A stretch of 64,000 nt of DNA, from assembly GCA_963855995.1 (NCBI GenBank), contig OY979723.1, positions 8,437,013 through 8,501,012 of the forward strand, given 5' to 3'. The notes beneath the pieces were generated by a model. The model searched no databases. It saw only the letters and a program-made list of their open reading frames with translations, and had not been told where the DNA came from. Below, in pieces: positions 46,933-58,718 of this stretch. A program made the translations under genes and the position numbers. This stretch comes from Muricea muricata (taxonomy: Eukaryota; Cnidaria; Anthozoa; Malacalcyonacea; Plexauridae). Numbering within the stretch: position 1 is the first letter of the stretch; every line of letters starts with the position of its first letter.

Positions 46933-47224
46933 TAGAGTGAAATTGAAAAACTATATCTTCGACTGCACTATACCTAAACTGGAAGTTAGTTCGAGATATT
47001 CTATTAGCTACAAAAGTGACCATGGTTGATGGTTGTCCCGCCGGGCGTCAAGTTTGCTTCAATGCATCGGGCGAAAAATACCTCACGCAAACGTTCAGGC
47101 CTGGCATTCCCGATTACAGGCTGGCATGCCGGTGTATGTATGCATTTTTACGTTACAACTCGTCGTACATGACTTCCATTCTGGCGTATGGAAACGACAC
47201 TGTTGATCAGTGTTTATTTTTTTC
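46933..47224 (+). CDS. Doubtful exon or pseudo-exon with Cys-rich reading frame
   Basis: Preceded by TTTCTCGTTTCAG and followed by GTAAGA, so it looks like an exon. One frame gives VKLKNYIFDCTIPKLEV and stops at TGA (47027-47029). Another gives VDGCPAGRQVCFNASGE and a later LACRCMY with an NSS site, open to the donor. Both halves look protein-like but lie in different frames, which suggests a frameshifted pseudogene. Not recognised. Confidence 0.25.
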
Positions 47225-48575
47225 GTAAGAATGTAAAATATTTAAAGCACAGCAGAAATTGTTGTCTATGACGAATGCGACACACACACGAAAAAATATT
47301 GCATTATCTATAACTCATTCTGAAAAAACCGATATTTTTCACCTAAAATGCAGCTTATCAATTTTTATTAATGACATGAAAATTTTACGTATATCACCTT
47401 TTTGTTCATTTTTTAGATCGGAAAATCACAGCTAACTTTGTTTCGTTAAGGTATATACCAAAAGCATTGTGTTGCACTGATCGAGTGCTGGCAATAAATT
47501 ATTTCATTTATTTATTCACGAAATATCAACACAATATTAATTGGAAGCACGATTGCTCTCTTGCATACAAAAGAAGATCTACAGTACGTCCAACCAATTG
47601 CGTAACTGACTAACTTGCCTCACCACATCAAGCAATTGCTTTTTGTATAAGACCCTACTGTAGCTTTGCCACTTAATTCTCAAATGTAAGCTACTGCCCA
47701 TTGTATGCTGGAAATGAAATCCATGAAATGTACTGTACCGCAAGACTCTAATTTGTGCCCACTACTCTTTTTTCATTTTTGCTTTTATCATAAAATAGAG
47801 AACCTTATAAGTGTAGAAGAACATTTAGACTGTTTTCATTTGTCCTTTTTGCATCAAATATGCGAGATATTTGATGCTCTGGACCAAAACATAATATCCA
47901 CTCTACATATGCACAGTCGAATATCTCATGTATTTCAAGCATAAATTTTCGTCACATATACCATATATATTTTGTGATTATACGTATCGTTTTGTCTATA
48001 TGTCACATCTAACTCGCTAATATGTCTTGGCACATATGCAGTCACAACCATAATCATATAAATTTGGACATTCTCTTTATGGTTTTCGACTGACTAGTAT
48101 ATATTCGACTCAACTATACAATTACTTGCAACTCGATTCACTTTTGTCCTATTTGGCTTGACATATGTATATATTTGTGTGTAGGCTACTGAAAGTGCAG
48201 TCAGCAGGTTCTATAGAGTCTCGGCTTCTTACGTCACCGGAAGTTTAAACTTCAATATCCCACTGGCTCTCTTACTCTGTTTACGTTTATGCACCACTTT
48301 AAATCTCGATAATTTTTCCCATCCAGTTAGAAATACCTTGTTTTTATGATTATTTTCCACGATATATAGAAAGTACTAGAAAGCATCGAAATGAATTTCG
48401 TTTCATTGGCTTCTTAATATTTATGTCTTAAGTTCAAATTATCAAAGTGAAAGTAAAAACGCTTGACTTCTTCTTGGAATAAATAATTCCTGGAATTAAT
48501 TATTCTTGGACCACATGCGGTTTGTTTGTTAAAAAATACACTCTACACGCTTACAAGCCTCGCTTCACTATAATC

Positions 48576-49556
48576 ATGGCAAAGTACAACTTATTGCGAG
48601 ATGACTTTACCAACGATACATTTGCTGTTGCATTTGATGTCTACACTCCAAGACCTCACTTTATTATTTTACCCAAAAGCGGTGAAAGTGTCGATCCAGA
48701 GTTTAGTCGCATAACGAACGAGCAAACGCAACATCTACTCGAAACTGGCAAATCAGCCTTGGCATGCTTTAAGATAGATCGTGGCGTTCTGTCTATACAT
48801 CGCGGATCATGGAGAACCACAAGAGATAAGTTTCACGTTCACATTTGTGTTGACGTTGAAAGCTACTTGCGAATATATGACAGTCGAAAGAAAGCCATTC
48901 CTAACTGGCCGAGTCGTGATTATGTAACGAAGCAATGGAGATGGAAGAAAGACCCACGTTCGTACCCAGAAAACGTACGGGGATACCCTTATCGTAGCTA
49001 TTTAGATGACGAAGTTGCGGGCATTAGAACCATTCGAAATCGACCGTCACGTAAAACAGACACTAAGGACAATTCACTCGAAGAAGAGGCTCCACTCGAA
49101 GACTGTGTTACTAAAATAGTCTACCATCCAAGCCATCCAAAGATTGGCTTTGTTGGCGCTAAACCCGAATCGATTCAAGAGTTCCAAAATTTGCTCTCGG
49201 CGATGGAAAAATTTGCTAAAGAAGGCGAGTTAATTGACACGGAATCTAAGGACGAGAACCGTGGCTGTCATATATGTTTGTATTTTGGTTCAGGTAAGTG
49301 TGTATTTAATACAAGTCAATTTCCATATGCGGTTAATTGTCTTAGTCTATACTGTATGTATTGTATGTCTGTGACTGATTTTCTCTATTTTCCTTTAGTT
49401 TCAACTGATGACTGGAATTACAGCGGGAAAGATGGGGAAGCTGTTCGAGGACACATCGTGACTACAGGCTTTCGATTCTACCAACTATGCCCTGTGGACC
49501 TTCAAAATGATTGGTTTCATGCTTATAAACAATCCGATTTCAAGTGTCTGACTTGA
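48576..49556 (+). CDS. HIT-superfamily-like protein, paralogue A (two exons)
   Basis: Exons 48576-49293 and 49399-49556 (intron 105 bp, GTAAGT...TTTAG, phase 1) give 291 residues. The start is the ATG that aligns with paralogue B; the frame is open 18 codons further. Residues about 23-95 have the order of a HIT fold: TPRPHFIILPK, a helix (TNEQTQHLLETGKSAL), SIHRGSW and then FHVHICVD. H87-x-H89-x-C91 sits where HIT enzymes have HxHxH, so the third His is Cys. The second half has YHPSHPKIGFVG, an acidic linker, GCHICLYFG and a C-terminal GFRFYQLCPVD. No signal peptide. If truly HIT-like, it would bind or cleave nucleotides; the motif change makes activity uncertain. Confidence 0.85.
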   Translation: MAKYNLLRDDFTNDTFAVAFDVYTPRPHFIILPKSGESVDPEFSRITNEQTQHLLETGKSALACFKIDRGVLSIHRGSWRTTRDKFHVHICVDVESYLRIYDSRKKAIPNWPSRDYVTKQWRWKKDPRSYPENVRGYPYRSYLDDEVAGIRTIRNRPSRKTDTKDNSLEEEAPLEDCVTKIVYHPSHPKIGFVGAKPESIQEFQNLLSAMEKFAKEGELIDTESKDENRGCHICLYFGSGKCVFNTSQFPYAVNCLSLYCMYCMSVTDFLYFPLVSTDDWNYSGKDGEAVRGHIVTTGFRFYQLCPVDLQNDWFHAYKQSDFKCLT

Positions 49557-50223
49557 ACAGACAGAGAAACTGTTGTACATTGCATAAAAGTCCATGCAAC
49601 TATATGTTATTATAATGACGTACAGTTTTTTTAACATAACGCATAGTATATATAGTCCTGCTGTGCTGAACTTCAGTCTATATTTTATTATGGAATTATG
49701 AAATAGTACTCCATAGTAATGTACCGTTTCATGTTATATCTCCCTTAGCACATCAAATGAGGTCTCTGACTTAAATATCTGTACCAGATCGCAAGTCCTT
49801 GCCTTTGTGAAAGAAAAAGCAAACTTATCAAGTATTTATGTTGTGTCCAGTAAATAGTGTTATGTATGGTTCAGGTTTCGTCTGACTTAACAATTGCAGG
49901 TTCTGAAAGTGAAACGATAAGTAACATAGTCAATTCCAAGAAGAATATATCCCAAGAAAAATATCAAAAAGTCTCAATATTACTGGTTAGAAAAACAATA
50001 GGGCTTGCCCGACTCATACGTTCTCTATATTGTAAGCAAGATGCTTAAACTTTGCAACGACGTAAATTGATCTTTCATGCATAATATTTATGACTATAAA
50101 TATCACCAAAATGAAAGTAAAACTACGCTTGTTTCAAATCTCGTATATTATAAGGCCACCTGCAGGTACAGTGTTTGTTAGGGAGAAAATTCGCTTCGGA
50201 CGCTTTAAATCGTTTCACCATCA
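49557..50223 (+). other. Spacer between HIT-like paralogues
   Basis: 667 bp with no supported gene; one 63-codon frame (49857-50048) shows no conserved pattern. It should contain the 3' UTR of A and the promoter of B, but no clear signals were found. Confidence 0.5.
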
Positions 50224-51246
50224 ATGGCTAAGCACAGTTTATTGCAAGGTGACTTTGACAACCCTATATTTTTTGTTACATTTGATTTTTATTCTCCAAG
50301 ACCCCACTTTATGATTTTAACTAAAGACGACGCAAGAATCGAACGAGAATTTAGTCGCATCACAGACACACAGATACAGCAGCTCGTCAAAGCGGGGAAA
50401 TGTGCACTGGAAAGCTTCAAAATAAACGGTGGCATTCTGTCTATACATCGAGGAGCGTGGAGAAGCGAACGAAAGAAAATCCATGTTCACTTTTGTGTTG
50501 ACGTTGAAAGTTATTTACGAGTTTTTGAAAGCCGAAAGAAGGACATCCGCGACTGGCCAAATAAGCGATATGTTACAAAGGAATGGAAATCGAGTAAACA
50601 TCCACTCTCGTATGCACAAAATGTACGCGGCTATCCTTACCGTAGTTATGTAAAAAAGGAAGTAGAGGCAATTAAAAAACAATCTCATGAGCCCGGCGTT
50701 AGCGTTTCACTCGAAGAAGTACCACTCGAAGAAGTACCACTCGAAGGCGGTATATCCAAGATAGTCTACCATCCAAGCCATCCAAAGATTGGCTTCGTCG
50801 GTACAAAATCTGACTCGATTCAAGAATTGCAAAAAGTCCTCAGTGCGATGGAAAAATTTGCCAAAGAACTCGGTTTGACAGACTTAGAATCCGAAGACGA
50901 GAACCGCGGCTGCCATATTTGCTTGTATTTTGGTTCAAGTATGTATTAATGCTATAGTATTTTCCATGCATGTTTAGGTTTTATGCCCTAGATTTCACCT
51001 TAAGTCTAATCTTATATCTGATGCATGTCGCATGTATTTTTTTCCGAGACAGGCCTTATAGCTTTATGTTTTCCTTCTCCCCATGCAGTTGCAACTGATG
51101 ACTGGAAATTGACCAGCAAAGATGGCGAAGATATCGTAGGGCACATCGTGATGGCCGGTTTTCGTTTCTATCAACTGTGTCCTGTGGACTTTCGAGAGAA
51201 TTGGTTGCTTGCTTATCAGGAATCAGACTTTAAGTGTCTGACCTAA
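50224..51246 (+). CDS. HIT-superfamily-like protein, paralogue B (two exons)
   Basis: Exons 50224-50938 and 51089-51246 (intron 150 bp, GTATGT...ATGCAG, phase 1, same position as in A) give 290 residues. It aligns end to end with A, keeping SPRPHFMILTK, SIHRGAW, HVHFCVD (H87, H89, C91), YHPSHPKIGFVG, GCHICLYFG and GFRFYQLCPVD. The acidic linker carries an in-frame 18-bp tandem duplication (EEVPLEEVPLE, about 50715-50747). Same strand and structure mark a local tandem duplication, apparently under coding constraint. Confidence 0.85.
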
Positions 51247-52015
51247 ACAGTTAAGTAAACTATTTGATATAAATTTTAAATATCAGTAGAATGATAATTA
51301 TGATTTCTTTACTGACATTGCACGTTTAACTTTAAATATATATTGTATAGTCTTAGCTATAAAGACCCAAATCAAATCTGTGTAGATAAACATTTCACTC
51401 CTTGGAAGCTGGTATTATCATGGACCTGTCTTTTTGTGGGAATAATCATGCATCTGAAATGAAATAATAGCTTTACTCTCTAACCTTAGAAATAGCTCTT
51501 GTCTCTTATAATAATAGATGTTTCCCTCCAGTATAGCCTATAGTATTCGAAGTCAAAATGTGTTCATAAATGTAGAAAAATTGAAAACCTAGCTCTATTT
51601 TAATTTTAATACAAAATTTATATCAATACTGCGCATGCTTGCAGGATTGTTGCATTGATAGCAATTATTACATGTATACTAGTTATTATATCTGCTATGT
51701 CTACTGTATATGTCATATTTCCTATTTTTAGCTATAGGTATAATTTATCACATGTAAAGTGTTTTAGTTCCATGTACACACGAAATAATTATATCACCTA
51801 TAGCTATGAAATTATCTTTTACATGATACAAACCATTAACTTCTCATTCAAAAAGATTTGTAAATTGTAAAAGCCAAATTTCACACATGAAATTTTAGAT
51901 GTAAAATGTTTCAATTCCACAGAAAATTCAAATGTGAAATTATATGTATGTCAATTTTTAATAAGAGTTTTAGTAACAGATAATGTAACAACTAGTCAAG
52001 TATTTCCTTTTATAA

Positions 52016-52021
52016 AATAAA
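52016..52021 (+). promoter_or_regulatory. Poly(A)-type signal
   Basis: AATAAA followed by a GT/T-rich stretch. It is 770 nt after the stop of paralogue B and could mark its transcript end. Confidence 0.35.
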
Positions 52022-52513
52022 TGTGCTCTTGATTTCATTTGCTTGTTTTTTTTTCACTCAACGAAAAAAAGCGATTCTGAATGTAATTTCTGCACGCACT
52101 GGCCGACGCTTGCACTACAGTATGTAAGTGCGTTGCGTACCCCCCCCCCCTCTCAGTAGCACGGGCCAGATGTTTTTCTTGGGAGGAGGGGATGAATTTC
52201 ACTTGTGAGGGCAACTATTTATGTTATACATAGAATACATAATACCATCAAGCGTTATGCAACCATTTAGTCAACATTTTCTACTATGATAGCAACACTT
52301 CACCATTACTTCGGACGAAATATTCGGAGATATTATCACTACCCCCCCCCCCCCCTCTCACCAGCGACACTGCCCCGTTTTCCATACATACGTAATGCTC
52401 AGCCAACTTGTGCACGACAACTTGTTGCAGTATGAAGACAGACTTGGACAATGCTTCTCACTTGTTCGTATATAGTTGTCAACAATATCGAACGTTAATT
52501 TTGCCTCACAGAC

Positions 52514-52571
52514 TGTGGTCAAATTATCGTTCCTGTCAGTGTCATGTGGTCAAATTATCGTTCCTGTCAGT
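52514..52571 (+). repeat. 31-bp tandem duplication
   Basis: TGTGGTCAAATTATCGTTCC...GTCAGT appears twice, offset by 31 bp. Confidence 0.8.
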
Positions 52572-53260
52572 AAGTGAATCGTGTCTCGATTAAGGGCGAT
52601 CTTGAGCCATTAACAACAACGTCAACATGAGGTAACTGTAATAAACCGCTGACTCAAATTCATAAAGTGTGAAACATGTTATACTGCTAGCTCAAGTTAT
52701 TTTAAGTTTTCCTACTACGAATTCGCAGTCCTACGAGTGAGCACTATCGACAGTCCCATGACACCCGTAGTCGCTACATGCTACTAACTCACTATTTTCG
52801 CCACTCCTTGTTGAAAAGTTCATCGCCCAATTGATGAATTAATCCTGCAGCTTATACTAAGCTTTTGGGTGCGTAAACTGACGACATATAAAACGAATGA
52901 ATGTGCATGCGTTTAGGTTGAAAGACTTTTAACTGATGTGTACGAGGATGCAGTCAATTTGTTTTTGTCATGGTGTACTTTTACCGTTCGTGATTTTTAT
53001 AAGCATAATTGTATTAGAATTTCTCCGAATTCACACAACATATGTCGTCTCCTAAGTCAAACTTCTTTGTCATAATGTGAATAGAATGCTTACAAGAGAA
53101 GGTTGATGCCGGTCGACCGTAGTACGATTACTTAGGAAATTATGTTTTGAAGGGGTAAGACGTATGACTTTGAGCTCCCGCCAAAGTTTCTTAACCCAAC
53201 TTTCTTCAAGATAAGTTACTTTAATTTAGTTATTTAATCAAACACGTTGCCATTTGTAAT

Positions 53261-54038
53261 ATGGCTGCTACTAAACAGCTGAGAAAAGAAAACGAAGAAT
53301 TACGAGATGAAGTTAGTCAACTCAAGGAAAAGCTAGAAGAAATATCCCATGATTTGAAAGTTGCGTCTAAAAGGAACGTAGTATTACCCGAACAAACTAA
53401 ATCAATAGAGTTCTTGAGCAACCAGCATGACGACGTTGCGAAGTTTATGAAAACAGCGTTGAAAGATATAATAAAAGGAAATCACGGCTAGAATCGACAA
53501 AATCGAAAAGAAGTGTGACCTGCTAACACAGGCCATCGAAGATATGGAATCCTACAGCTATCGATACAATATAAAGATATATGGCGTGCCGATGACTACA
53601 GAAAATGAATCAAGTGAGCAAACAACGAATCTCTGCTTAAAGCTTTTTGCAGCAATGGGCGTTAGGGACTGTACAATCCACGATATTGATATTGCTCATC
53701 GATTGCCCGCTCGAAATGCATCTAATCACACCAACGCTATTGTGTGTAAGTTCACCCGACGAATCACAAAGGAAGGAATCATGACTGCAAGAAATCAAAT
53801 ATCGAATGTCACAGGAAGCCAGCTAAATATTCCAGATAGTATGCCATTGAATAGATTGAGCATCTTTGACCATTTAACGCTGAAGCAGCAAAAATTGTTC
53901 TACGAAGCGAAGAAATACAAAGAATCAAAGCAATATAAATATTGCTGGGCGAGACAAGGTGTCGTTTTTCTCCGCAAGAATGATCATTCTACAGTCATCA
54001 AACTAACCAAGTTAGAAGATCTCACATCCCTTCAATAA
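53261..54038 (+). pseudogene. LINE ORF1 (coiled coil plus RNA-binding-like domain), frameshifted
   Basis: Frame 1 (53261-53491) is a coiled coil (KQLRKENEELRDEVSQLKEK). It runs into TAG; the reading continues in another frame from about 53476 with EITARIDKIEKK and then YNIKIYGVP, followed by DIDIAHRLPAR and AIVCKFTRR, typical of L1-type ORF1 RNA-binding domains. The shift lies in the A-rich AATAAAAGGAAATC. A single +1 event explains it; programmed frameshifting is possible but not supported. Confidence 0.75.
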
Positions 54039-54093
54039 GCTAAGTTTGGTTTTATCACATATAATACTTATCAACTAGATTAACTGGTTAAAC

Positions 54094-57000
54094 ATGGCAC
54101 TTAATGATAGCTATGATAACACGCTATTGCCTTTCGGTCAGATTGATGATGATGCTTTTAATATTGCATTGTATGAAATGTCTCATGGTCCCTTAAACTA
54201 TGATACAGATCGAGTACAATCTTTATTATATAACCCTATTGAAGAATTTACATCAACTAATAATTCACTATTGGGAAGTCTTAATCCAGATGCAAATCTA
54301 ATAAATTCACCTCCAGCCAGCCAATATATGGTCGAAGATGAGTTTAATAATCTAAGTAATGTTAATTGTCTTGATTCCTCCTTTCTGCTTATGCAAATTA
54401 ACATTCGTAGTTTGATAGGTAACTTTGATAAATTTAAATCTATGCTTGCACAATTACATAAACAATTTTCTGTAATTGGTGTAGTTGAGACCTGGTTGAA
54501 AGATGAAACGACTGAGTTTAAATATTTCAGGTTACAAATTTGTGTCTAATCATCGCAAAAATAAAATTGGAGGCGGAACAGGACTTTACATACAGGACAG
54601 TTTAGAATATAAGTTATGTTTTGATTGTATAATTTCTGACCCTGAAACAATAGAGTCTTTATTTGTTGAGATTCAAATCCCTAGTGGGAAAAACATAATA
54701 GTTGGAACAGTTTATCGTCCTCCTAATCAAAACGTAGAAGCCTTTCTGGACAAATTCAGCAGCATTATGTCTATTATTTCTAAAGACAATAAACATTGTT
54801 ATTTAATGGGAGATTTTAATTTAAATCTTTTTCATTATGAAAACCATATACCAACACAAGAATTTACGAATGCATTATTTTCACATTTATTTCTTCCACT
54901 TATTAATAGACCGACACGTTTGACTGCACATTCAGCTACATTGATTGATAACATATTTACGAATTGCCCTGCGTAGAGTGTTTGTAATTGCATTCTCCTA
55001 AACGATATTTCTGATCACTTACCTATCATTTCTGTTTTCGCTAATGAGGTAATGTCTAAGAAGACTCTGGAAGAAGTAGCCTTTCGAAACTTTAGCAACG
55101 TTAATCAAGAAACATTTGCAAGGCGTCTTAATCAGGTGGACTGGTCTAATGCAATGAATGATAGCGGTGATCCTAACGAATCCTTTTCAAACTTCTTATC
55201 TGAATATAATTCCCACTTTGAAGCTTGTTTTCCGCTCAAAAAGGTCAAACGAAATAATCAAGTACCTCAAACTCCTTGGATAAGCTATGGCCTGCTTGTT
55301 TCTGTCAGGAAAAAGAACATAAGTTATACAAACAACTTGTTAGCAAGCCAAACTCGGCGAGGAGCGAAAGATATAAGGCATATAAGAATAAATTAAATCA
55401 TTTGATAAGAATAGCGAAGCGTAATTATTATGAAAGTCAGTTCGTCAGGGCCAGAAACAACATAAAGGATACCTGGAAACTTATTAATGAAGTTATAAAT
55501 AATAAGAGTACAAAACGAGTACTTCCATCGCAATTTAAAATTGATGAAAAGGTTGTCTCAGATCCAAATGAAATTGCCGACAAATTTTGCAAATATTTTA
55601 CAAATATAGGTATCATGCAGTCTGGCAAACAAAATACCCTCAACCGATAAATCTTTTCGAACAAGTTTAGGGACGAGTATTAGAGAAAAGATCTGCCTAA
55701 AACCTGTGACACATGCTGAACTTGAATATGTGTGTATGACGTTTAAGTCTGCTAAGGCGCCTGGCTTTGATAATATATTCATGCATATTATCAAGAATTC
55801 CTTTAAGTATATCTCAAATCCTCTACTGCACTTAATTAATCTTTCCTTTAGCAAAGAAATATTTCCAGACCAGTTAAAAATAGCGAAACTAATCCCAATT
55901 TTTAAAGCGGATGATCCTGAAATCTTCAGTAATTATAGGCCTATATCGCTTTTGACCAATTTTTCAAAGTTTTTTGAGAAGGTAATGTATAATCGCTTAC
56001 TTGACTTTGCTGAACGCTTCAATATTTTGTATCATAACCAATTTGGATTTCGTAAAGGTTACTCTACCAGTCATGCTCTTGTCCACCTGGTAAACAATAT
56101 ATCATCAGCAATTAATGGTAATGAAATCACTGTTGGAGTCTTCTTGGATTTATCTAAAGCATTCGACACTTTAAATCATGAAATCCTATTCTCTAAACTT
56201 GAACATTATGGCATTCGTGGACTGACATTGCAATGGATAAAAAGCTACTTTTCTAATCGCAAACAATTTGTACAATACAAAAATATTTCGTCACCTTTAC
56301 AAACTATCAAATGTGGTGTCCCGCAAGGATCTATTTTAGGACCGTTATTGTTTCTTTTTTATATCAATGACCTTCCAAATGTCTCTAGTATAGTCAAAAC
56401 TATTTTATTCGCAGACGACACCAGTCTTTTTTATTCTGACAATAATATTCACAAATTGAATCATACAATAAACAATGAATTATTAAAATTTGACTGCTGG
56501 ATGAGGGCGAATAACCGCTCTGTTAATATAAACAAAACTAATTACGTTGTTTTCAAATCAAGACAAAAACGAATCAATTCTGATCTGTCGCTGTCGTTTA
56601 ATGACCAACTACTAGAAAAAGAATATGCCGTTAAATTCTTAGGGGTGTATATTGATGAAAACTTATCATGGTCAGAACACATTGCTTACATATGCAAAAA
56701 GATCTTTAAATCAGTGGGAATAATTTATCGATCTCGTTTCTGCTTACTGACCAACACGAAATTAATGTTGTATTACACTCTAATTTATCCCTATTTAACT
56801 TATTGTAATATCGTTTGGGCTTCTACTTATCCCAGTAACCTGACTAGGCTACTTTTAATGCAAAAGCGCGCTGTGCGGGCAATTACAAACGCGTATTATC
56901 GTGCACATACAAAACCACTCTTTTTGCAGCTAGGCGTGTTGGATATATACCAAATAAATACTTTTTACACAGTTAATTTTATGTTTTTATACCACAGCCA

Positions 57001-57106
57001 TTCTCTACCTTTGTCACTTAACACGTTATTTGTTACAGGAAATCAAATACATATTATCGTCAGGACAATCGTCAGGAAAATATTCGGAGACAAGAAACCA
57101 CTGTGA
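54094..57106 (+). pseudogene. LINE ORF2, endonuclease and reverse transcriptase, broken
   Basis: The N-terminal endonuclease shows QINIRSL (about 54396), VVETWL (54482), TVYRPP, GDFNL (54808) and SDHLPI (55014), the order of APE-type enzymes. The reverse transcriptase (55706 onward) has KAPGFD, NYRPISLL, FLDLSKAFDTLNH, GVPQGSILGPLLF and FADDTSLF (FADD at 56408-56419), so the catalytic residues are still present. It is inactivated by at least three frameshifts and one stop codon. The last 15 or so residues before TGA 57106 do not fit the family and mark the insertion boundary near 57057. Confidence 0.8.
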
Positions 57107-57137
57107 CACACACACAATGTTGTGGGAGAAGGGTTGA

Positions 57138-57428
57138 TGGGGAGAAATGCTCCAATTCTTATATAATTATAAACTCTGGTCAAATTCCCCCCCCTGCCAC
57201 AGACTCACAATTATGATTATGCATTATGATTATGATATAATTATGTCCTCAGGGGGTAATAGGTCCCCCATGTTCGACCTTGCCCAAGGGGTAGTAGCTC
57301 CCCGAGATGGGCACTCTCAATGTCCAAGGGGTAGTAGATCCCCGTGATGGTCATTGTTTACTTTGCAATACATTGGTTTGTGTGAGTCTATGGGGTTAAG
57401 GGTGACCTTTGGGAGCACTACATCCCCA
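57138..57428 (+). mobile_element. Hairpin-crowned foldback element, diverged copy 4
   Basis: Ends TGGGGAGAAATGCTCC and GGGAGCACTACATCCCCA are inverted repeats; AGACTCACA and TGTGAGTCT pair inside. The crown has three hairpins with GGGG-TAGTAG-type heads (about 57252-57269, 57282-57313 and 57321-57351). The tail shares GTGAGTCTATGGG and GGAGCACT with copies 1 and 3. It sits inside the LINE ORF2, so it inserted after the LINE. Confidence 0.7.
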
Positions 57429-57922
57429 ACAACCAAAAAGATTTTTCTTTTTGAAATATTTTTTTACTACTTTTATTATTGACAACAATAACTATCCTAT
57501 AATATTTCATTTAACGCTGCATGAATTGTATTCATGCAAGTGATGCTGACAGAGTGTATCACAGAGTATTTACATAATTATATCCGATTATTTAATTTTA
57601 ACGAGTTACGCTAAAGTGGTGCAAAATCGCTGAAGGGTGGGATGGGTGGAAATTTCAAAATCTTTTGCTGCAGAGGTCAGATGCCTTTGGCTGCATGTGG
57701 CAGAATGAAGCTTACTGATCCAAACAGGAAGCTATGTAGACAAAATGGTGCAACCTGATTGGTCCAATTTTCCCAGACACACAGAGGGATTTAGACAATG
57801 GTTTGTTGTTACGACAGTTTGTGCTAAAGGCACGTGTGTGATCATGCAGTTCCTGGACTGACCTTTGTACCCCATTAGACTTTGCACAACTTTACTTCCG
57901 GCCCTTCGCTTGTTTCATCAAC
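57429..57922. other. Foreign sequence inside the LINE
   Basis: 494 bp between two inserted elements. Not LINE-like, no ORF; I do not recognise it. Confidence 0.5.
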
Positions 57923-58357
57923 TTAAAGGAGCAGTGTCACATTTCACGCATATTTTACTTCTTTATTTTCTCGTTCTTTTACGAATTTCTTGTAGATTCA
58001 TCTTGATTAAAGGACATAAATTGCATTATTTTTATCTTCTTCTGTATGCAAGAGACAACAGATGTTCGGCGAAATCACTACATTTCCAACGGTTACATCC
58101 CGCCTCGATTTTTGCAATCTCCATGCTTTAAATACATTGTATACCAAATAAATTCTTTTGCATTGATTTTTGCATAATTTCCTTCGATCTTTGTCATTCT
58201 GTTGCTTTTCTATCATCCGGAAATATCGAATTTCAGACCATGCTCCCACTCCTTTGAGGACGCCATCTTGGATCCCGAACTTGAAAACGTTGGCCCAACG
58301 CTTTCAAGTTTATTATGCGCAGAAGGATATGCGTGAAATATGACACTGCTCCTTTAA
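57923..58357. mobile_element. TTAA-bounded MITE with GGAGCAGTGTCA ends
   Basis: Left end TTAAAGGAGCAGTGTCA, right end TGACACTGCTCCTTTAA, perfect over 17 bp and continuing through TTTCACGCATA/TATGCGTGAAA with one mismatch. 435 bp. Inserted in the split LINE. Contains a GCCATCTTGG word near the right end. Confidence 0.85.
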
Positions 58358-58392
58358 GTTTATAGTGCTGTTACACATATAAACTTGCTCAT

Positions 58393-58566
58393 ATGATACA
58401 AGACATGCATCTGATTATCGTACTTGCAGAACTAGTGTTAAATAATTTACTATATTATTTCGGGGACCAAAATTGTGGAATTCATTACCAAAAGATATTG
58501 TTAGTCAAGAGACTTCTAGTTGTTTCAGGAACAGAATGATTGAATTTCTATTGGAAAAGTCATCCT
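58393..58566 (+). pseudogene. C-terminal end of the LINE ORF2, detached
   Basis: Reads YDTRHASDYRTCRTSVK, stop, then FTILFRGPKLWNSLPKDIV and FRNRMIEFLLEKSS, stop. This is the common carboxyl tail of CR1/jockey-like ORF2 proteins. It continues the ORF2 broken off near 57057 and has its own internal TAA. Confidence 0.75.
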
Positions 58567-58671
58567 AAATTATGGATAAAAACATATATAATTTTGTGTT
58601 GCCTAATAATACTAATAAAGTGATATTATAATTATATTATAAGTAACTTTTAATAGATAATCCCTTATTAC

Positions 58672-58718
58672 GAGGTGACCTCCTTTGTACAAGCCTGGTG
58701 GTTTCTGGAGGTCTCCTC
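58672..58718 (+). repeat. Hairpin in the LINE 3' UTR
   Basis: GAGGTGACCTCC and GGAGGTCTCCTC pair with an internal bulge around a 23-nt loop. 3' hairpins of this kind are recognised by some LINE reverse transcriptases. Confidence 0.6.

Larger units (their letters stand above)
35746..48575. other. Long gene-poor interval
   Basis: About 12.8 kb with no convincing gene apart from one doubtful exon (46933-47224). It contains dispersed and inverted repeats described separately. Between these, about 39.7-40.7, 42.9-45.0 and 47.3-48.5 kb, I see only AT-rich sequence. Confidence 0.55.
51247..53260 (+). other. Spacer between paralogue B and the LINE
   Basis: Contains an AATAAA at 52016-52021, two poly-C tracts (52140-52150 and 52341-52355) and a 31-bp-period tandem duplication (52514-52571). 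No gene recognised. The 5' end of the LINE may lie in the last few hundred bases. Confidence 0.5.

Noticed and set aside
53470-53491. Programmed frameshift in LINE ORF1
   Set aside because: The element is dead elsewhere by several frameshifts, so a plain indel is the simpler explanation.
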